Assembly (NCBI GenBank): GCA_040902585.1
Contig: JBBDXA010000148.1
Span: forward strand, 1-24,102
Reading direction: 5' to 3'
Origin: JBBDXA01 sp040902585
GTDB taxonomy: Bacteria > Planctomycetota > Phycisphaerae > Phycisphaerales > Phycisphaeraceae
DNA: 24,102 nt
Position 1 is the first letter of the stretch. Each line of letters opens with the position of its first letter. Shown here in pieces: positions 6,347-13,647 of the stretch. The notes beneath the pieces were generated by a model. That model searched no databases. It saw nothing but the letters and a program-made list of their open reading frames with translations, and had not been told where the DNA came from. Both the position numbers and the translations under genes were made by a program.

Positions 6347-8314
6347 ATGATGACCCAATGCATTCCTTCGCGTACCCGGCGTGAAAACGCCGGGGGCTCT
6401 TGGCTTTGCGGCCGATTCCCGCACGTCGCTGCTGCCGCGCTGTCGCTCTCCCTGGCGCTGCTCATGACCGGATGCGGCAGCGACGGCCCCAAGCGGGTCA
6501 ACTCGCCGCCGCCCGGCCAGACCTTCACCGGTGAAAGCTACCTGCACGGCACCGTCGGCTCCATGACTTCACTGCGCAGCTTCGAGCCCGTCCTCGTCAG
6601 CGGGTACGGCATCGTCGTCATGCCCGCAGGCAGCGGCACCGGCTCGTCCGATGTGCCCGCATACCTGCGCACCTGGATGCTCAACGAGATGCGCAAGAAA
6701 GGCCTCGGCTCCGCGCAGTTCGGCACCGAAGAGCTTTCGCCTCGCCGCGTGCTCGACAGCAAAGACACCGCGCTCGTCTACGCGGAAGGTCTCATGCCGC
6801 CCGGAGCGACCGCCGGCACCACCTTCCCCATCCTGGTCACAGCCGTCGAAAACACGCAGACCACCAGCCTGGAAAACGGCAGCCTCTGGACGGTTGACCT
6901 GGCCATCGGTCCGGTCGATCAGTCGTTGCAGTTCCGTCGTCCGGTGGCGGAGGCCCGCGGCGCGGTCTTCATCAATCCTTTTGATGACAAGGTGACCGAG
7001 AAGGAACGGTTGAGCTTCCAACGGCAGGCGGTGGTGCTGGCCGGCGGTGTGGTATCGAAAGATCGGCCGATCGAATTGAACCTGAATCAGCCGGACTATC
7101 CCAAAGCCCGCATGATCGCCGACCGCATCAACGAGCGCTATCCGCACGAGAAGGCCACCGAGTTTTTCAACACCGCCGTCGCCAAGACCGACATGCTCAT
7201 TCGCATCAACGTGCCCGCGCGGTTCGCGACGGATCCCGCCAAGCTGATGCGGCTCATCGGTCGCACCTACATCCGCCGGGGCGACAACTACGAGCAGGAA
7301 CAGGCCCGCCGCCTGGGCGATTATATCCTTCTCCCGCGCCCCGATCAGGCAAGGGATGTCAGCGAAGCCTGGCAGGCGATGGGCAAGCTCGTCCTGCCCG
7401 TGATCCGCGAGTATTACCGTCACGAGAAAGTTCACATGCGCATGGCTTCGCTCGAAGCGGGTGCATGGCTTCAGGATGAAGTCGCGGCTGCGGAACTGCA
7501 ACGGCTCTCGCTCGATCTGAACGTGGAAGCCCGGATCAAGGCGGCTGAACTCCTGGGCCGACTGCCCCGCAGCACCCGCGCTTCCCGCGCGCTTCAAGCC
7601 TTGGCGGATGACCCGGAAACCCGCGTGCGCATCGCAGCCTACGAAAGCCTCGCCACCATGGGCGATCCTTCCGTGCATCGCACGGTCGTGGGCGATGAGT
7701 CGAGCTTCAAGTACTTCCTCGATGTGGTCAAGAGCCGCAATCCGCTGATCTACGTCAGCCAGCGCGATGTGCCGCGCCTGGTCATTTTCAGCTCAGACAC
7801 CGGCTTCGCCGAGCAAGCCCGCATTGCTCTGTGGGATGGCCGATTCCGCATGCTGGTAGGCGAGGCGGATGAGACCGTTTCCGTGTTCTACCAGGGCATC
7901 AACGATATTAAAGGCCAGAGCGCTCAGATCGCGCCGACCGTGGCGAACCTGGCGCTGATCATGGGGCATCGCACCACAGCCGAGCGGCCGTTCCCCGGCT
8001 TCGATCTATCTTATGGCACGGTGGTCAACGCGCTCTTTAACCTTCAGAAGCAGAAGGTGGTGCTCTCGGAGATGCAGGTGGCGCGGAACCCGCTGGCGGA
8101 TGCGGTGGACATGTTCCGCAAGAAGGGCCCGCCGGATGTGCGACCTGAAACGGGCGAGGATGAACTGCCTGCCGCCGCCGGTGTGGTGCAGCCGCGCCAG
8201 CCGCAGCCGGTGTCCATCGATCCGGACGGCGCCACCCCGACGGACCTGCGCGGCGGCTCGCAGCCGAACTTCGATACCAGTTCGCTGGAAGACCTCCCGC
8301 CCAGGAAGAGATGA
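6347..8314 (+). CDS. Lipoprotein with FlgI-like (flagellar P-ring) domain and HEAT repeats
   Basis: The 655-residue product begins with a long signal region ending in ALLMTGC, a slightly atypical lipobox, with Cys43 as lipidation site. Residues about 70-330 resemble flagellar P-ring protein FlgI: VLVSGYGIVVMPAGSGTG (compare GYGLVVGLNGTGD), then a DTALVYAEGLMPPGATAGTTFPILVTA block, NGSLWTVDL, and IELNLNQPDYPKARMIADRINERYP, which parallels FlgI's PDF-TA-IA-IN segment. Residues about 355-445 form HEAT-like helical repeats (EARIKAAELLGRLP, ETRVRIAAYESLATMGDPS). The last 60 residues are Pro- and Gly-rich and probably disordered. No flagellar gene is nearby, and a P-ring protein is periplasmic rather than lipidated. 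So the FlgI fold seems to have been reused in an envelope lipoprotein, perhaps as a ring or scaffold. Function unknown; the FlgI resemblance is by motif only. Confidence 0.85.
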   Translation: MMTQCIPSRTRRENAGGSWLCGRFPHVAAAALSLSLALLMTGCGSDGPKRVNSPPPGQTFTGESYLHGTVGSMTSLRSFEPVLVSGYGIVVMPAGSGTGSSDVPAYLRTWMLNEMRKKGLGSAQFGTEELSPRRVLDSKDTALVYAEGLMPPGATAGTTFPILVTAVENTQTTSLENGSLWTVDLAIGPVDQSLQFRRPVAEARGAVFINPFDDKVTEKERLSFQRQAVVLAGGVVSKDRPIELNLNQPDYPKARMIADRINERYPHEKATEFFNTAVAKTDMLIRINVPARFATDPAKLMRLIGRTYIRRGDNYEQEQARRLGDYILLPRPDQARDVSEAWQAMGKLVLPVIREYYRHEKVHMRMASLEAGAWLQDEVAAAELQRLSLDLNVEARIKAAELLGRLPRSTRASRALQALADDPETRVRIAAYESLATMGDPSVHRTVVGDESSFKYFLDVVKSRNPLIYVSQRDVPRLVIFSSDTGFAEQARIALWDGRFRMLVGEADETVSVFYQGINDIKGQSAQIAPTVANLALIMGHRTTAERPFPGFDLSYGTVVNALFNLQKQKVVLSEMQVARNPLADAVDMFRKKGPPDVRPETGEDELPAAAGVVQPRQPQPVSIDPDGATPTDLRGGSQPNFDTSSLEDLPPRKR

Positions 8315-8331
8315 AGAAGAACGCGTATGAG

Positions 8332-8441
8332 ATTGGAGCACCATCCCGGCAGGGTGGTGCCGGCGGCGTGTGTGCATCGCAGGNNNNNNNNNNTCTGCAC
8401 GCGGGCCCTTGAGCACCACCCTGCCGGGATGGTGCTCCAAT
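8332..8441. repeat. Inverted REP pair (family B) with assembly gap in its centre
   Basis: Perfect 29-base inverted arms lie at 8332-8360 and 8413-8441, each containing GGAGCACCATCCCGGCAGGG or its complement. Each arm is itself nearly palindromic (GCACCAT...GGTGGTGC), so this is a pair of REP units facing each other, a BIME-like arrangement. The sequence is unrelated to the RAYT-linked family A. Confidence 0.9.
8384..8393. other. Assembly gap of 10 N
   Basis: Ten unknown bases lie between the arms of the family B repeat. The true length is not known; the gap was probably caused by the palindrome. No gene appears to be interrupted, as the preceding ORF stops at 8314 and smc starts at 8630. Confidence 0.98.
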
Positions 8442-8612
8442 TCCTCGCCGTCCCAAATCGATTGGCCTTACCCCTTCCATCGGGCCGATAACCCTATAAG
8501 ATGTCCAAGCTTGCCGGATTCGCTTTCCGTTGCCGCTGGCATGGATTGTCAGCCGCACCCCCGGCCTGAAGCAGGCCCCGGTCCGGTCCGTCGTTGCTCG
8601 CATTCGTTCGAC

Positions 8613-8620
8613 AGGGAGGT
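8613..8620 (+). promoter_or_regulatory. Strong Shine-Dalgarno that fixes the smc start
   Basis: AGGGAGGT lies 9 bases upstream of the ATG at 8630. It decides between this start and an upstream in-frame start at 8594 whose extra 12 residues do not belong to the SMC family. Most other genes in the window lack a site this good. A weak -10-like TATAAG occurs at 8495-8500 without a convincing -35. Confidence 0.8.
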
Positions 8621-8629
8621 CGTGTTCCC

Positions 8630-11600
8630 ATGCGTCTGAAGAAACTCACAGCTCACGGTTTCAAATCCTTCGCGGACAAAACCGTCATCACGTTCGATCA
8701 GCCGATCACCGGCATCGTCGGCCCCAACGGCTGCGGCAAATCCAACACCGTCGATGCCGTCAAGTGGGTCCTGGGCGAACTCTCCGCCAAGAGCCTGCGC
8801 GGCGGCGCGATGATGGACATGATCTTCAACGGCTCCGCCACGCGCAAGCCCGCCGGCATGGCGAGCGTCTCGCTCACGTTTGAAAACCCGGTGATCACAG
8901 ACGAGGGCCAAGGGCCAGGGGCCAAGGGCCAAGGGGCGGAAGAAACCGCAGGCCTCGGCTCTTCAGAGCCGAGCCCCACCGCCGAGACTCAGGACTCAGG
9001 CCCCAGGACTCAGGACTTTCCGCCCCGCAACCGCGCCCTCCCCATCGACTGCGACGAAGTCACCGTCACCCGCCAGCTCTACCGCGACGGCTCCAGCGAG
9101 TACCTCATCAACAAACAGCGGGCCCGCCTGCGCGACATCCGCGAACTGTTCATGGACACGGGTATCGGCACCGACGCCTACTCCATCATCGAGCAGGGTC
9201 GCGTCGCGCTGCTCCTGGAAAGCAACACCAAAGAGCGCCGCGAAATCTTTGAAGAGGCCGCGGGCATCTCGCGCTTCAAGGCGCGGAAGAAGGAAGCCGA
9301 GCGCAAGCTCGATCGCACGGAGCAAAGCCTCGGCCTCACGCGCCAGCGATTGGATGACCTCGCCCGCCGCCTGCGCAGTGTGAAAGTTCAGGCCGGCCGC
9401 GCCCGCTCGTTTCAGGAACTCTCCGCTCGCTTGAAGGGCCTTCAGCTCAACTACGCGCTGGCGGAATATCACAAGCTTCAAAGCCGCTTTGGCGAAGTGA
9501 ACGAATCGCTCGAACAGGCCGAGGCCGATCACGCCGTCGCCGCGCGCCATCTCAACGAACACGAGCAGCGCCTCGCCGATGCCCAGACCGAGCAGCACGA
9601 AGTCGAGCGCCACCAGAAAAAGCTCGAGCACGAACGCCTCGCCGCCCAGAGCCGCAAGGAGCAGGCCGAGCAGCGCAGGCTTTTCGCCCGCACCACGCTG
9701 GAGCAGTTGCAGGAGCAGATCGCCCGCGACACCAAGCGCCTTGATGAACTCAACGAGCGGGCCGGTCAGCTTGAAACGGAACTCGCCGAGCAGACCGCCG
9801 CCGCCGAAACCCTTGCGTCGTCGCGCGCGCAATCGGAGTCCCAACTCGAACAGGCGCAGAACGAACACCGTCAGCATCAGCACGAACTCAACGAGAAGCG
9901 CGCCCAGCTCGAAGACGAGAAGGCCGGCATCGTCACCCTGATGCGCCGCACCGCCCAGCTTCACAACGAGATCAACTCGATCTCCCAGTTCGAGAGAAAC
10001 CTCGAAGGCACGCGCGAAAAGCTCGGCGAGCGCAGCGCCAAAGTCGGCGAAGAACTCGAACGCCTGCTCACGCTCCGCGATGAGTCGCAGGCGAAGCTTG
10101 CCGATGTGCAGTCGCTCATCGGGCAGCAGACCGCCAAGGTGAACGATCTGAAATCACAAGCCTCGCAGCTTGACGCCGAGCACCGCACGCTGGCCGAGCA
10201 ACTCGCCAAAGCCAAGGAAGACCGCTCCGCCCTCGACTCGCGGCGCACGGTGCTCCAGGAAATGCAGGACCGCCAGGAAGGCATCACCGACGCGGTGAAG
10301 GCCGTGCTCGCGCGCAAAGCGACTGAACCGACTCAGGACTCAGGACCCAGGACTCAGGACTCGCCGTTCTACTTCGTCCGCGGCCTCCTCGCCGACATGT
10401 TCGAAACCGACGTCGAACACGCCCTCATCGTCGAAGCCGCCCTCGGCGAACATCAGCAGTCCCTCGTCATCGATCGTCTCAGCGACCTGACCGACAACGG
10501 CGGCAGCGAAGCCGTCGCCGCCCTCGCCGGCCGCGTCACCTTCATCGCCGTCGATCAGCACCTGATTGCCTCGTCGCTGTCTGACTTCAATCCGCAATCC
10601 GCAATCCGCAATCCGCAATCCGTCATCGAACTCGTCAAATTCCGCCCTGAAATCGGCCCCATCGCCTGGTCGATCCTCGGCCGCACCTTCGTCGCTCCTG
10701 ACCTTCGCACCGCGCGGCAATGGCGCCAGCAGTTGCCCGATGGCTGCCGCTTCGTCACCGAGCGCGGCGAACTGCTCGAGGCCGACGGCCGCGTCTTCGC
10801 TGGTCCCGTCAGCAGCGCCAGCCACACCGGTCTCATCAGTCGCCGCGCCGAACTCGCGCAGCTTCAAACGAAACTCGCAGCACTCGATGAACGCATCGCC
10901 GCCGATCAACACACTCTCGCCCAGCTCTCCGATCAGGCCGGGCACATCGAATCCGTCTCGCAGGAGCTTCGCCAGAATCTTTACGAAGCCAACACCATGC
11001 GCGTCGAGCTTTCCAGCAGGCTCGAATCCCTCGGCGGACAGATCGCCGGCCTCGAACGCGAGCAGCCTGTCCTCAGCGCCGAGATCGAACAGATTCACCG
11101 CCAGCTTCATGACGCCGAAACCAAGAAGACCGCCCATCAGACCGAAGCGGAAGTTCTCGAACAGGATTCAGCAGCGCGCCAGCAGGCTGTCGAGTCACTC
11201 ACCCTTGCGATCGACGATCTGAATGCGAAAGTCGAAACCTCGCGCGAAGAGGTCACCGCCATCCGCGTCGAACTCAGCAGGCTCAGCGAGCAGCTTTCAG
11301 CCGCCCAGCGCCAGGCCCGGCAAATCGAAATCGCCCTTGCCGATGTGCGCCGCCAGGGCAAGCTCGTCGAGGATCAACTCGGGCAGCATCACCAGCGCAT
11401 CGACGAACTTCAGCGGACCGAAGAGGAAGCCCGCACCGCCGCCCTCGCCGCCAGCAGCGCGCTGGAGCAGCTCGAAGGCTCGCTCGAAGAAGTGCGCGAT
11501 CGCCTCATCGCCGCCGAGGCCGCGGTCGAAGGTTTGAAGACCGCCCTCGCCGAGCACCGCACCGCCGCCCAGCAGGCGGAACAGTTGATCCACGAGTTGC

Positions 11601-12865
11601 ATGTGCAGAAGCGTGAACTCGAAGTGAAATGCGAAGGCGTGGTGCAGCGGGCGGCCGAGCAGCTCAACCTCGACGTGGTCGCGCGCTACCGCGAAGTCAT
11701 GGAAGGAAGGAACGAAGGGACGGAGGAACGAAGGGACGAAGGGGAAGAAGAAGCTGCAGGCGTTGCCGCTTCAGCGGCAACCGAGGGCGACGAAGGTATC
11801 GACAATCCGCAATCCGCAATCCGCAATCCCCAATTGACTCAGGACTCAGGACCCAGGACCCAGGACTCCTTCTCCATCGACTGGTCCGCCGTCGAAACCG
11901 AAATCACCGAACTCCGCCAGAAGCTCGACCGCCTCGGCCACGTCAACCTCGACGCCATCGGCGAACAGGACACGGTCGAAAAGGAATTCACCGATCTGCA
12001 AGTCCAGGTCAAGGACATCGAAGACGGCAAGAGCAAACTCGAATCGCTCATCAAGCAGATCAACGAAGAGAGCCGCACCCGCTTCGAGAAAGCCTTCAAC
12101 CAGATCCGCGAAAACTTCGCCGGCGCCGGCGGCCTGTTCCGCAAACTCTTCGGCGGCGGTCGCGCCGATGTCTTCCTTCAGCCCGATGAGAACGGCCACA
12201 CCGATGTCCTGGAATCCGGCATCGAGATCATCGCCAAGCCGCCCGGCAAGGAACCGCAGTCCATCAGCCTGCTCTCCGGCGGCGAGAAAACCATGACCGC
12301 CGTGGCGCTGCTGCTCTCCATTTTCCAGAGCAAGCCCAGCCCCTTTGCGATTCTCGACGAAGTCGATGCCGCGCTCGATGAAGCCAACGTGCAGCGCTTC
12401 GCCGGCATCATCAAAAGCTTCCTCGACAAGAGCCACTTCATCGTCATCACGCACAACAAAGGCACCATGCAGGTGTGCGATATTCTCTACGGCATCACCA
12501 TGCAGGAGCGCGGCGTCTCCAAGCGCGTGGCGGTCCGCTTCGACCAGGTCGGTTCCGGCGGGCAGATCAGCCAGTCGGCGATCGAAGCCCAGTCCGCCGC
12601 GGAGCTGCCTGATGAAGACGACGACGAACTCATCCCCAGCGGCACCTTTGACGCCGGCCGACTCCAGGCCGCCTCCCAGGACCCCGGCAACGGCCACGAC
12701 GAAGAGCCGGAAGCGTTCGACGCAAACGAGTCGAACGAATCGCACGAGTCGAACAACTCGATCGATGAAAGCGATGAAAGCAACGAAGAGAAATCGCCCA
12801 GGCTCCGCAATCGCCTTGCGACCATGATGCAGGAGCGGCAGCAGATCGAGGCGGAGCGCAACTGA
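8630..12865 (+). CDS. smc: Chromosome segregation protein SMC with repeat-derived insertions
   Basis: SMC dimers are ring-shaped ATPases that compact and segregate the chromosome. All core parts are present: N-terminal MRLKKLTAHGFKSFADKT, Walker A GPNGCGKSN (31-39), the LYRDGSSEYLINKQRARLRDI block, long coiled coils (about 190-560 and 755-1080), a hinge starting near FYFVRGLLADMFE (about 583-740), the ABC signature LLSGGEKT (about 1213-1220), and Walker B FAILDEVDAALDEAN (about 1239-1253). At 1411 residues it is some 200 longer than usual SMCs. The excess comes from four low-complexity insertions (residues about 92-130, 567-578, 654-665, 1024-1080) coded by 7-bp repeats and hairpins, plus an acidic tail (about 1300-1411) with repeated NES/DES triplets. 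Despite these, the frame is open throughout. No scpA or scpB is adjacent. A strong terminator follows. Confidence 0.97.
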   Translation: MRLKKLTAHGFKSFADKTVITFDQPITGIVGPNGCGKSNTVDAVKWVLGELSAKSLRGGAMMDMIFNGSATRKPAGMASVSLTFENPVITDEGQGPGAKGQGAEETAGLGSSEPSPTAETQDSGPRTQDFPPRNRALPIDCDEVTVTRQLYRDGSSEYLINKQRARLRDIRELFMDTGIGTDAYSIIEQGRVALLLESNTKERREIFEEAAGISRFKARKKEAERKLDRTEQSLGLTRQRLDDLARRLRSVKVQAGRARSFQELSARLKGLQLNYALAEYHKLQSRFGEVNESLEQAEADHAVAARHLNEHEQRLADAQTEQHEVERHQKKLEHERLAAQSRKEQAEQRRLFARTTLEQLQEQIARDTKRLDELNERAGQLETELAEQTAAAETLASSRAQSESQLEQAQNEHRQHQHELNEKRAQLEDEKAGIVTLMRRTAQLHNEINSISQFERNLEGTREKLGERSAKVGEELERLLTLRDESQAKLADVQSLIGQQTAKVNDLKSQASQLDAEHRTLAEQLAKAKEDRSALDSRRTVLQEMQDRQEGITDAVKAVLARKATEPTQDSGPRTQDSPFYFVRGLLADMFETDVEHALIVEAALGEHQQSLVIDRLSDLTDNGGSEAVAALAGRVTFIAVDQHLIASSLSDFNPQSAIRNPQSVIELVKFRPEIGPIAWSILGRTFVAPDLRTARQWRQQLPDGCRFVTERGELLEADGRVFAGPVSSASHTGLISRRAELAQLQTKLAALDERIAADQHTLAQLSDQAGHIESVSQELRQNLYEANTMRVELSSRLESLGGQIAGLEREQPVLSAEIEQIHRQLHDAETKKTAHQTEAEVLEQDSAARQQAVESLTLAIDDLNAKVETSREEVTAIRVELSRLSEQLSAAQRQARQIEIALADVRRQGKLVEDQLGQHHQRIDELQRTEEEARTAALAASSALEQLEGSLEEVRDRLIAAEAAVEGLKTALAEHRTAAQQAEQLIHELHVQKRELEVKCEGVVQRAAEQLNLDVVARYREVMEGRNEGTEERRDEGEEEAAGVAASAATEGDEGIDNPQSAIRNPQLTQDSGPRTQDSFSIDWSAVETEITELRQKLDRLGHVNLDAIGEQDTVEKEFTDLQVQVKDIEDGKSKLESLIKQINEESRTRFEKAFNQIRENFAGAGGLFRKLFGGGRADVFLQPDENGHTDVLESGIEIIAKPPGKEPQSISLLSGGEKTMTAVALLLSIFQSKPSPFAILDEVDAALDEANVQRFAGIIKSFLDKSHFIVITHNKGTMQVCDILYGITMQERGVSKRVAVRFDQVGSGGQISQSAIEAQSAAELPDEDDDELIPSGTFDAGRLQAASQDPGNGHDEEPEAFDANESNESHESNNSIDESDESNEEKSPRLRNRLATMMQERQQIEAERN
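8905..9017 (+). repeat. smc repeat block 1: GGGCCAA heptamers, TTCA hairpin, GACTCAG heptamers
   Basis: 8905-8936 holds four to five GGGCCAA-type heptamers (GGGCCA[A/G]). 8954-8973 is a perfect hairpin, CTCGGCTC-TTCA-GAGCCGAG. 8986-9017 holds GACTCAG-type heptamers. In the smc frame they read GQGPGAKGQGAEE, AGLGSSEPS and TQDSGPRTQDF. The block separates FENPVITD from the conserved strand EVTVTRQLYRDG in the ATPase head. Confidence 0.9.
10330..10362 (+). repeat. smc repeat block 2: GACTCAG heptamers
   Basis: Four and a half heptamers (three GACTCAG, one GACCCAG) code for TQDSGPRTQDS just before the hinge domain. The peptide is the same as in blocks 1 and 4, as all three tracts sit in the same reading frame. 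Confidence 0.9.
10589..10622 (+). repeat. smc repeat block 3: AATCCGC heptamers
   Basis: Four perfect AATCCGC units and a partial fifth code for NPQSAIRNPQS within the hinge region, between ASSLSDF and VIELVKF. Confidence 0.9.
11701..11868 (+). repeat. smc repeat block 4: GGAACGA-like tract, TTCA hairpin, AATCCGC and GACTCAG heptamers
   Basis: 11701-11745 is a degenerate purine-rich tract with about 7-bp period (EGRNEGTEERRDEG). 11762-11781 is a perfect hairpin, GTTGCCGC-TTCA-GCGGCAAC. 11804-11835 holds AATCCGC units and 11836-11868 GACTCAG units. The block lies between the second coiled coil (RYREVME) and EITELRQKLDRLGHVNLDAI of the C-terminal head. Confidence 0.9.
12726..12788 (+). repeat. 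9-bp coding repeat in the smc acidic tail
   Basis: About seven degenerate 9-bp units (ACGAGTCGA, ACGAATCGC, GCGATGAAA and variants) code for NES, HES, NNS, IDE, SDE triplets. Unlike the heptamers, this period is a multiple of three, so it is compatible with expansion under coding constraint. Confidence 0.7.
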
Positions 12866-12900
12866 TCCGCATGAACGCAGAAAAATAAGCGCAACAACAA

Positions 12901-12926
12901 GGCCGCCCCGAACTTTCGGGGCGGCC
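12901..12926 (+). terminator. Rho-independent-type terminator after smc
   Basis: Perfect 11-bp GC-rich stem GGCCGCCCCGA / TCGGGGCGGCC with a 4-base loop, followed by TATTCTTGT. It starts 36 bases after the smc stop. The T-tract is weak but the stem is very stable. Confidence 0.8.
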
Positions 12927-13041
12927 TATTCTTGTGAAGACAGGGCCAAGAACTTTGCGCGGTGCATCTACCCGTGGAAGTTCGAGATTCGACCAGGCTC
13001 GCTCCCCCATCCATCCGCCTCGCCCCACTCAGGAACCCAAC

Positions 13042-13437
13042 ATGGAAATCAAACGCACCGGCTCCCAGCCTTCGCGCCAAGGCCCCGCCGATTACTTCAC
13101 CGGCTCCGTGCGGATCGACCCGCTCATCGACACCCCGCCGCCCGCCCGCGTCGCCGCCGCCCAAGTCACCTTCCAACCCGGCGCCCGCACCGCCTGGCAC
13201 ACTCACCCGCTCGGCCAGACCCTGATCATCACCGCAGGCCGCGGCCGGGCCCAGCGCGAAGCCGGCCCGATCGAAGAACTCCACCCCGGCGACGTCATCT
13301 GGTTCCCACCCGGCGAGAAACACTGGCACGGCGCGTCGCCCACCGAAGCGATGACGCACATCGCGATTCAGGAAAAACTTGAAGGTAAAGCAGTGGAGTG
13401 GCTGGAGCAGGTGAGCGAGGAACAATACCGCGCTTGA
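13042..13437 (+). CDS. Small cupin, hydroxynitrile-lyase-like (manganese type)
   Basis: This 131-residue single-domain cupin has metal motif WHTHPLGQT (52-60) and GEKHWHG (91-97). It closely resembles, as I remember it, the cupin (R)-selective hydroxynitrile lyase of Granulicella tundricola (GtHNL), including MEIKR at the start, GPADYFTG, ARTAWHTHPLGQTLI and the end EQYR. The manganese ligands of that enzyme (His53, His55, Gln59, His94) fall at exactly the same residue numbers here. HNL activity in that family may be incidental, and the physiological substrate is unknown; many relatives are listed as general cupins. I chose the ATG at 13042 because AGGAA lies 6 bases upstream and the homologue starts with the same peptide. 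An upstream in-frame start at 12934 would overlap the terminator-proximal leader. It stands alone, with a 118-bp repeat following 18 bases after the stop. Confidence 0.88.
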   Translation: MEIKRTGSQPSRQGPADYFTGSVRIDPLIDTPPPARVAAAQVTFQPGARTAWHTHPLGQTLIITAGRGRAQREAGPIEELHPGDVIWFPPGEKHWHGASPTEAMTHIAIQEKLEGKAVEWLEQVSEEQYRA

Positions 13438-13455
13438 ATGCGGCAACTCCGCCGG

Positions 13456-13572
13456 GGTGGCTGGGGCTGAAGGCTCCGCGCAAGCCCCGGCCGTTTGTCG
13501 ATCGCATGTGCCATCGCGCCTGGTCAACCGTGTGCCAGGCCGGGGCTTCCGCCGACTCCAGCCCCAGCCACC
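13456..13572. repeat. 118-bp inverted-repeat element (family C), copy 1
   Basis: Left end GGTGGCTGGGGCT and right end AGCCCCAGCCACC are perfect 13-bp inverted ends. Further inward AAGCCCCGGCC pairs with GGCCGGGGCTT, and a central part of about 45 bases differs more between copies. It has no coding capacity and the same orientation as copy 2. It lies between the cupin and KilA-N genes. Confidence 0.88.
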
Positions 13573-13647
13573 TGCCGGCATTGGGTACGATGTCGAACGG
13601 GTTTGGAAGCGTGATCGAACTCGACCCGTTGAATTAGAAGGAACGCC

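Noticed and set aside
8563..8577. GGCCTG-AAG-CAGGCC hairpin in the smc leader as a riboswitch
   Set aside because: A single 6-bp stem with no known aptamer pattern; too little to support a call.
8905..9017. Heptamer tracts as a CRISPR array
   Set aside because: Units are only 7 bases, directly adjacent, without unique spacers, and no cas gene is present.
9984..10320. Plus-frame and minus-frame ORFs inside the smc coiled coils as separate genes
   Set aside because: High-GC coiled-coil genes give open frames on all phases; these show no starts, ribosome sites or family motifs.
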